From the NCBI GenBank assembly GCA_900542005.1, contig UQLW01000010.1, forward strand, positions 14,096 through 78,095: DNA of 64,000 bases, read 5' to 3'. The translations under genes and the position numbers were made by a program. This DNA comes from an uncultured Eubacteriales bacterium. Lineage in GTDB: Bacteria; Bacillota; Clostridia; Christensenellales; UMGS416. The notes beneath the pieces were generated by a model that was not told where the DNA came from, did not search any database, and saw nothing but the letters and a program-made list of their open reading frames with translations. Below, piece after piece: positions 58,609 through 64,000 of this stretch; the first letter of the stretch is position 1, and the number at the start of each line of letters is the position of its first letter.

Positions 58609-59728
58609 GAAATTTTGTATGTATGGAAAGATGGCAGGAACGGTCCTTGGTTTACTTTTGGCAGCATCGGTTCTGGGAGGATGCGTGGACCAGAATCAAA
58701 GTGAGAAGGAAAGCCAGAGTACCGGTGCGGCAGTATCCGCAGAGGATGACAGTGTGGAAATGCTCTTAAAAATTGACGATCCGGAGGAAAAAGCCGCCGT
58801 GGAGGCAGCCAAGAAAAAAGTGGCCGCCATGGAGGAGGAGCCCAGGATCATTGCCACATCTCCGGCAACCGCAGATATCTGTGACCGCCTGAACCTGGAT
58901 TTGGTAGGAATCTGTAAGACAACCATCTCCACTTTGCCTGAACGCTATGAGGATATCGAACAGATGGGCACCGCAATGGCGCCGGATATGGAAATTGTAT
59001 CCTCCTTGAACCCGGACTGGATTTTAAGTCCGGCAAGCCTGCAGTCGGATCTGCAGCCAAAATATGAAGCCATTGACACAGATTGGGCATTTTTAAATCT
59101 GCGGAGTGTACCGGGGATGTACCGTTCCATACAGGAGCTGGGTGAGATTTTCGGAAGAGAAGAAGAAGCAGAGGCAGAGGTGGCAGAGTTTACGGAGTTT
59201 TACAAGGAATACAAGGATAAGAACAAAGACAAGGAAAAACCTAAAGTTCTGGTGCTCATGGGGCTGCCCGGTTCTTACATAATTGCCACGGAAAATTCCT
59301 ATGTGGGGAGCCTGGTTGAACTGGCCGGGGGCGAGAATGTCTATGCAGGTACAGACCAGGAATTCCTTACCGTGAACACAGAAGATATGAAAACCAAGGA
59401 ACCGGATGTGATCCTCCGGGCAGCGCATGCGCTGCCGGACCAGGTGGTATCCATGTTCAAAGATGATTTTGAGACGAATGATATCTGGAAACATTTTGAC
59501 GCAGTCAAAGACGGGAGAGTTTATGACCTGACCTATGAATTGTTTGGGATGAGTGCTACCTTCCGTTATCCGGAAGCATTAGATGAACTGCAGCCCATGC
59601 TGTATCCCGACAGCGATGAGGATATAGAGAAGGCAAAAGAAAACAGCGAGAAAGCCATAAAAGCGGCTGAAGACTCCGAGGCCACAGTAAAGACAGACGA
59701 TAAAACCTTGAAAGAGGCTACCAAGTAG
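58598..59728 (+). CDS. Heme ABC transporter substrate-binding lipoprotein (HtsA/SiaA-like)
   Basis: A 376-residue class III binding protein. The signal ends in the lipobox VLGGC (Cys29). After an acidic linker come the two lobes joined by one long helix. MGTAMAPDMEIV (Met124-131) and ILRAAHALPDQVV (His277) match the regions that supply Met and His heme ligands in HtsA. It takes heme from the Shp-like protein and delivers it to the permease. A C-terminal Lys/Glu-rich tail is extra. Several starts lie close together (58586 GTG, 58592, 58598, 58601); 58598 gives a normal lipoprotein head and overlaps the Shp-like gene by 11 bases. Confidence 0.88.
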   Translation: MMNKKFCMYGKMAGTVLGLLLAASVLGGCVDQNQSEKESQSTGAAVSAEDDSVEMLLKIDDPEEKAAVEAAKKKVAAMEEEPRIIATSPATADICDRLNLDLVGICKTTISTLPERYEDIEQMGTAMAPDMEIVSSLNPDWILSPASLQSDLQPKYEAIDTDWAFLNLRSVPGMYRSIQELGEIFGREEEAEAEVAEFTEFYKEYKDKNKDKEKPKVLVLMGLPGSYIIATENSYVGSLVELAGGENVYAGTDQEFLTVNTEDMKTKEPDVILRAAHALPDQVVSMFKDDFETNDIWKHFDAVKDGRVYDLTYELFGMSATFRYPEALDELQPMLYPDSDEDIEKAKENSEKAIKAAEDSEATVKTDDKTLKEATK

Positions 59729-59739
59729 GAGGGATGAAA

Positions 59740-60804
59740 ATGGAAACACCGGAGAGATCAGAAATGGTGCAGGAGACTGCCCCCTCCCTGGAAGAAATAG
59801 ATAAGAGCAGAAAAAAGAAGAAGACAGCCAGGGCTGCTGCGTCTTTTTTTGTCATAGCATTGCTTTTGCTCATACTGTTTTTTGCAGCGGTCAATATCGG
59901 AAGTCTCAAGGTGAGCTTTGGAGAACTGCTCAGAGGCTTGTTTGTGGAATTTAATGATGATGTGTCAACTATTTACGATTTGAGATTCCCGCGTATTATT
60001 ATTTCCATGCTGGCAGGGGCGGCAATTGCCGTATCGGGCGTATTATTCCAGGCAGTGCTGAAAAATCCCCTGGCTGACCCGGGAATCATAGGTATTTCCA
60101 GCGGGGCCAGCTTCGCGGCGGTCATGATCACTGCATTTGCGCCTGCCCTGTTTTTCTTCACGCCGCTGTTTGCGTTTTTAGGAGGTGTGGTCGCGTTTTT
60201 CCTGGTATACAGCCTTTCCTGGAAAGGGGGATTAAGTCCCCTTCGGATCATCCTTGTAGGTGTGGCTGTAAATTCCATGTTCACAGGTTTGTCCAGCGGG
60301 CTAAATTCCATGAGCGGGGGCAATATGTCAGGGGTTGCGTCTATTGTCAATGGAAATATTACCATGAAAACCTGGGATGACGTAAAAACCCTGGTTCCTT
60401 ATGTGATAGCAGGCCTGATCCTGGCCATAATCTTTTCCGGAAAATGCAACCTGCTGTCCCTGGAGGATAAAACGGCAAGAGGGCTGGGGGTCAATGTAAA
60501 CACTATGCGTATCACGATCTCTCTTGTAGCTGTACTGCTTGCCAGTATCTCCACAGCCGTTGCGGGGGCTATCAGCTTTTTGGGCTTGATCGTTCCCCAT
60601 ATCGGAAGGATACTGGTGGGAAGTGACCACAAGGCATTGATACCGTTTTCCATGCTCTTTGGGGCATTTACTTTCCTGCTGGCGGATACCATAGGGAGAA
60701 CCATTGCTTCGCCCTATGAGATTTCGGCATCCATTATCATGAGTGTTGTGGGCGGGCCATTCTTTATTATTCTGCTGAGGAGGTCAAAGAAATATGCAAA
60801 CTAA
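59740..60804 (+). CDS. Heme ABC transporter permease, FecCD family (HtsB-like)
   Basis: A 354-residue permease with about ten membrane helices. Seen: RFPRIIISMLAGAAIAVSGVLFQAVLKNPLADPGIIGISSGASFAA, the FecCD signature, and AISFLGLIVPHIGR with GSDHKALIPFSMLFGA near the C-terminus, the coupling-helix region that touches the ATPase. It should import heme as a homodimer. A cytoplasmic head of about 35 charged residues (SLEEIDKSRKKKKTARAA) is unusually long. GGAGGG gives ATG 59740 the right spacing, rather than 59734. It overlaps the ATPase gene by 11 bases. Confidence 0.9.
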   Translation: METPERSEMVQETAPSLEEIDKSRKKKKTARAAASFFVIALLLLILFFAAVNIGSLKVSFGELLRGLFVEFNDDVSTIYDLRFPRIIISMLAGAAIAVSGVLFQAVLKNPLADPGIIGISSGASFAAVMITAFAPALFFFTPLFAFLGGVVAFFLVYSLSWKGGLSPLRIILVGVAVNSMFTGLSSGLNSMSGGNMSGVASIVNGNITMKTWDDVKTLVPYVIAGLILAIIFSGKCNLLSLEDKTARGLGVNVNTMRITISLVAVLLASISTAVAGAISFLGLIVPHIGRILVGSDHKALIPFSMLFGAFTFLLADTIGRTIASPYEISASIIMSVVGGPFFIILLRRSKKYAN

Positions 60805-61570
60805 AACAGCAATGGAGGTTAAGAATCTCTCCTTTTCTTATGGTAAGAACAAGATTTTAAGAGATGTGTCCTTTGCCATTGGGGAAGGGGAGATCACAAC
60901 CATAATGGGAGCCAACGGCTGCGGCAAATCCACCTTGTTTTCCCTCATGACTAAGAACCTGTATCCAAGAAAGGGGAAAATCTTTTTGGGAGGAAAGAAT
61001 ATACAGAATCTGGGGCTGAAGGATTTTGCAAAGAAGGTGTCTATTGTACACCAGTATAATACCTCCAGTGATGATATTACAGTGGAACGCCTGGTGTCAT
61101 ACGGAAGGACTCCTCACATGAAAATGATGCAGGCCAAAGGCGAGGAGGATGACCGGCTGGTAGAGTGGGCCATGGAGGTGACGAATATAACAAAATACCG
61201 GGACCGGGAGGTGGGGAAGCTCTCAGGCGGTCAGCGGCAGAGGGTGTGGATCGCCATGGCCCTTGCCCAGAATACAAAAATATTGTTTCTGGACGAACCC
61301 ACTACATATCTGGATATCCGTTATCAGGTGGAAATCCTGGAGCTGGTAAAAAAATTGAACCGGGAATTTGGGATAACGATCATCATGGTGCTTCATGACA
61401 TCAATCAGGCCATATATTTTTCTGACAAAGTGATTGGTCTGAAAGGTGGGCTTGTGGAAATCCTGGGGAAACCAAACGACGTGATCACAACAGAGAGTAT
61501 TGAGACCCTCTATGGAATCCGTCTGGATGTAACAAAAATAGAAGGGCAGAAATTTGTCCTGACAATTTAG
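60794..61570 (+). CDS. Heme ABC transporter ATP-binding protein (HtsC-like)
   Basis: A 258-residue FepC/BtuD-type ATPase. Walker A GANGCGKST, Q-loop VSIVHQYNTSSDD, signature LSGGQRQRVWIAMALAQ, Walker B ILFLDEPTTYLDI and the H-loop His in MVLHDINQA are all intact. It powers the FecCD permease next to it. AGGAGG precedes the start inside the permease gene, so translation is coupled. The motif set is that of iron-siderophore/heme importers. Confidence 0.92.
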   Translation: MQTKTAMEVKNLSFSYGKNKILRDVSFAIGEGEITTIMGANGCGKSTLFSLMTKNLYPRKGKIFLGGKNIQNLGLKDFAKKVSIVHQYNTSSDDITVERLVSYGRTPHMKMMQAKGEEDDRLVEWAMEVTNITKYRDREVGKLSGGQRQRVWIAMALAQNTKILFLDEPTTYLDIRYQVEILELVKKLNREFGITIIMVLHDINQAIYFSDKVIGLKGGLVEILGKPNDVITTESIETLYGIRLDVTKIEGQKFVLTI

Positions 61571-61584
61571 GAGAGTGTACGATT

Positions 61585-61983
61585 ATGAAGAAAAATCCAT
61601 TCAGGATACTATGGATCATATTGGGATTTATCAGCCTGGCGTTAGGGACCATCGGTGTGGTGCTTCCGATTCTGCCCACAGTGCCTTTTTACATGCTGAC
61701 ATTATTCTGTTTTGCAAAAAGCTCAGAAAAGCTGCACAACTGGTTTATGGGCACAGGATTATACAAGAAGCATCTGGAAAGCTTTGTGAAAAGCAAATCT
61801 ATGACACTGCGAAGTAAGCTGACCATCATGGGTACCGTGACCATTGTTATGTCAGTAGGATTTATCATGATGAGCCGTGTTCCTGTGGGAAGGATCTGTC
61901 TGGCTGCCGTATGGGTATGCCATGTACTTTATTTTGCTTTCTGTATTAGGACCATTCCGGAAGGGGAAAAAGAATATGATTAA
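61585..61983 (+). CDS. DUF454 (YbaN-like) inner-membrane protein
   Basis: A 132-residue protein with about four membrane helices. The head RILWIILGFISLALGTIGVVLPILPTVPFYMLTLFCFAKSSEKLH is the DUF454 core, with the conserved G..G..LP.LPT and the FAKSS turn. Function is not established, though members often sit beside heme or iron genes. It lies 14 bases after the ATPase and overlaps the next transporter gene by eight bases, so it belongs to the heme operon. GGAGAG precedes the ATG. Confidence 0.85.
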   Translation: MKKNPFRILWIILGFISLALGTIGVVLPILPTVPFYMLTLFCFAKSSEKLHNWFMGTGLYKKHLESFVKSKSMTLRSKLTIMGTVTIVMSVGFIMMSRVPVGRICLAAVWVCHVLYFAFCIRTIPEGEKEYD

Positions 61984-63727
61984 GACACGACTGGTTAAGC
62001 TTCTTGCCCACGGAAAGAAGTATATTGTTTATAATATTCTGTGGCAGTGGATTGCGCTGCTATTTTGGATAGCCGCCATATTCTCTGTGACAGGACTGCT
62101 GGAAAAGGCATTATACAGAGCCATGACTGCCAGAGACTGTGGAGAGACAGTCCTTGTCTTTGGGACTGCTGTAATTATGCGCTTCCTATGTGACAGGATG
62201 TCCTCCAGGGCATCCTATCACGCAAGTGTGGATGTAAAACGGATTCTGAGAGAAAAGATTTATGAAAAGCTCCTGCGCCTGGGGGCTTCCTACAGGGAGC
62301 ATACAGCCACCTCTTCTGTGGTACAGATGGCCGCAGAGGGAGTGGAGCAGCTTGAGATTTATTTTGGAAAATATCTTCCGCAGTTATTCTACAGCCTGCT
62401 GGCACCGGTGACTTTGTTTGCAGTGCTGGCTTTTGTGGATATTAAGGCAAGTGTGGTGCTGCTTCTTTGTGTCCCGCTGATTCCCATATCCATTGTACTG
62501 GTCCAGAAGTTTGCCAAAAGGCTTTTGAATAAATACTGGGGTATTTATGCCGGCCTTGGGGACAGCTTTTTGGAGAATCTCCAAGGGCTTACAACCTTAA
62601 AGATTTATAGGGCGGATGAAAAGAAGGCAGAGGAGATGGATCGGGAGGCAGAGCAGTTCCGCAATATTACCATGAAGGTTCTTACTATGCAGCTTAACTC
62701 CACCAGTGTGATGGATATTGTGGCTTACGGCGGTGCTGCCATTGGCATGATCGTGGCTGTACGGGAGTATCTTGCCGGAAATGTATCCCTTGCGGGAACG
62801 CTGGCCATTGTGCTGCTGGCATCTGAGTTTTTTATTCCGCTTAGGCTGTTGGGGTCATTTTTTCATATTGCGATGAACGGCATGGCAGCCAGCGATAAGA
62901 TTTTTGCTCTGCTGGACACACCGGAACCGGAAAGAGGAACCGGGAGAGCCGAAAAAAGTGATCTGTCGGTGGATCTGTCCCATGTGAAGTTTTCTTATGA
63001 GGAGGACAGGGGGATATTGGAGGATGTGTCTCTGCATATTCCTGCCGGAAGTATGGTTTCTCTGGCAGGCACCTCCGGTTGTGGAAAGAGTACCATTGTA
63101 TCCCTTCTGATGGGGCGCAATAAAGGGTACCAGGGGAGCATACGCATAGGCGAGAAAGAACTTTCCCAAATGGATGAGGAAAATCTCATGGAGACGGTGA
63201 CACTGGTAAGCCATAACAGCTATCTGTTTAAAGGGACCGTGGAGGACAATCTGCGGATGGGCAGGCCGGATGCCACCAGGGCAGAGCTGGAGGAAGCACT
63301 CTCAAAAGTGAATCTGCTTGCGTTCTTAAAAGAACAGGACGGTTTGGATACAAAGGTACTAGAAAAAGGAAGCAATTTTTCAGGCGGACAATGTCAGAGG
63401 CTTGCCCTTGCAAGGGCGCTGCTTCACGATACGCCGGTGTACATTTTTGACGAAGCCGCATCCAATATTGATGTGGAGAGTGAAGAGATGATCATGGGCG
63501 TTATTCGGCAGATGGCTAAAGAGAAAACCGTGATTCTTATTTCCCACAGACTTGCCAATGGAGTGGGGGCAGACTGTATCTATATGATGGAGAACGGAAG
63601 AATTGCTGAGACAGGAACCCACGGGGAACTGATGGGACAGTGCGGAAGCTACAGAAAACTTTTTGAGAGCCAGAGCGCTTTGGAACAGTATAGTTATGCA
63701 GCAGACAAAGAGGGGGCGAGAGGATGA
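61976..63727 (+). CDS. ABC exporter half-transporter, CydD-like
   Basis: 583 residues: a six-helix type IV ABC membrane domain (about 1-320) and an ATPase domain with Walker A GTSGCGKST, signature FSGGQCQRLALARALL, Walker B VYIFDEAASNID and switch His in ILISHRLANG. The TM1 opening and YGGAAIGMIVAVREYLAGNVSLAGTLAIV resemble CydD, half of the CydDC transporter that acts on thiols and heme. The second half follows with an ATGA overlap. In this operon the pair may export heme or reductant, or import heme products; this cannot be told from sequence. The start at 61976, after GGGGAAAAAGAAT, overlaps DUF454. Confidence 0.85.
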   Translation: MIKTRLVKLLAHGKKYIVYNILWQWIALLFWIAAIFSVTGLLEKALYRAMTARDCGETVLVFGTAVIMRFLCDRMSSRASYHASVDVKRILREKIYEKLLRLGASYREHTATSSVVQMAAEGVEQLEIYFGKYLPQLFYSLLAPVTLFAVLAFVDIKASVVLLLCVPLIPISIVLVQKFAKRLLNKYWGIYAGLGDSFLENLQGLTTLKIYRADEKKAEEMDREAEQFRNITMKVLTMQLNSTSVMDIVAYGGAAIGMIVAVREYLAGNVSLAGTLAIVLLASEFFIPLRLLGSFFHIAMNGMAASDKIFALLDTPEPERGTGRAEKSDLSVDLSHVKFSYEEDRGILEDVSLHIPAGSMVSLAGTSGCGKSTIVSLLMGRNKGYQGSIRIGEKELSQMDEENLMETVTLVSHNSYLFKGTVEDNLRMGRPDATRAELEEALSKVNLLAFLKEQDGLDTKVLEKGSNFSGGQCQRLALARALLHDTPVYIFDEAASNIDVESEEMIMGVIRQMAKEKTVILISHRLANGVGADCIYMMENGRIAETGTHGELMGQCGSYRKLFESQSALEQYSYAADKEGARG

Positions 63728-64000
63728 AAGAGAGAAGAAGCGGAATACGCATTATGGGAAGTCTGATTGGTTTAGTCAGACCTCTTATGGGACGAATGTT
63801 TGCGGCAGTTACCCTGGGAGTCCTCGGCTACCTGTGTGCTATTTTTCTGACTATACTGGCCGGATGCGCCATTTTGCACGGATTAACTATGGTTGGTGCA
63901 GGGGGAATCCGTCTGACAGAACAGCCGGGATTTTTAATTTCTCTGCCCTTTGGAACTGTTTTTACAGTTATGGGTATTATGGCAGTTCTTCGGGGCGTGC
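63724..64000 (+). CDS. ABC exporter half-transporter, CydC-like, N-terminal part
   Basis: 92 residues at the right edge. The head MKERRSGIRIMGSLIGLV is followed by a membrane helix pair, GVLGYLCAIFLTILAGCAIL and PFGTVFTVMGIMAVLRGV, matching the start of the partner subunit of CydDC-type transporters. The ATG overlaps the previous stop (ATGA). The ATPase domain lies beyond the window, so its integrity cannot be judged. Confidence 0.75.
   Translation, partial: MKERRSGIRIMGSLIGLVRPLMGRMFAAVTLGVLGYLCAIFLTILAGCAILHGLTMVGAGGIRLTEQPGFLISLPFGTVFTVMGIMAVLRGV

Overview
The window reads as two unlike pieces of Bacillota DNA (class Clostridia, probably gut-associated) joined near position 46,640. The left 46.6 kb is mostly GC-rich with dense housekeeping genes (noc, dcd, era, ybeY, pgpH, phoH) and glycan genes; I would place it in Clostridia, perhaps Christensenellales or Oscillospirales, but cannot fix the family. 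The right 17 kb is visibly lower in GC, with codon use and gene content typical of Lachnospiraceae. No rRNA, tRNA, CRISPR array, intact insertion sequence or prophage was seen.

Layout, left part. 1-9.3 kb: a partial yaaA, a GHL6-like glycosidase, noc, a PepSY-like membrane protein, an acetyltransferase, a small wHTH regulator, a membrane protein, dcd and two tandem YbjN proteins. 9.3-14.6 kb: a cyclophilin-patatin pair and an operon of a neutral-ceramidase-like hydrolase with a GH36 alpha-galactosidase. 14.8-16.8 kb: an ECF sigma factor translationally coupled to a membrane-anchored serpin whose cytoplasmic N-terminus looks like an anti-sigma peptide. 16.9-21.5 kb: a CDP-alcohol phosphatidyltransferase and the pgpH-ybeY-era operon. 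22.0-35.2 kb: a plus-strand surface-polysaccharide island with all five enzymes for UDP-ManNAc3NAcA, two GT4 glycosyltransferases, a polymerase, a Wzz-like protein, a MurJ/MATE-type flippase and a C5-epimerase-like protein. It lies between phoH and pgpH, which are normally neighbours. 35.3-46.6 kb: phoH, a Pro/Cys-repeat pilin-like protein with a small Cys protein, a PHP hydrolase, a phosphodiester glycosidase lipoprotein, a BadF/N-acetylglucosamine-kinase-type ATPase, two DUF4838 glycosidase-like paralogues sharing an identical 353-bp block, and an esterase cut off at the junction.

Layout, right part. A phosphotriesterase-family hydrolase and an Rpn nuclease remnant are followed by a heme-acquisition locus: two DtxR-like regulators, a small secreted NEAT-like protein, a 2060-residue cell-wall NEAT/FIVAR protein (Shr-like in role), a Shp-like heme relay protein, an HtsA-like heme lipoprotein, a FecCD permease, its ATPase, a DUF454 (YbaN) membrane protein and a CydDC-like ABC exporter pair, the second member running off the window. 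The order closely parallels the streptococcal shr-shp-htsABC (sia) operon. A shared palindrome, GTTAGT-N4-ACTAAC, occurs before the regulators and twice before the NEAT genes, giving a plausible iron-responsive switch.

The break at about 46,640 truncates a gene on the left and apparently one on the right and carries no mobile element, so a chimeric contig is the leading explanation. Functional links drawn across it should be distrusted.
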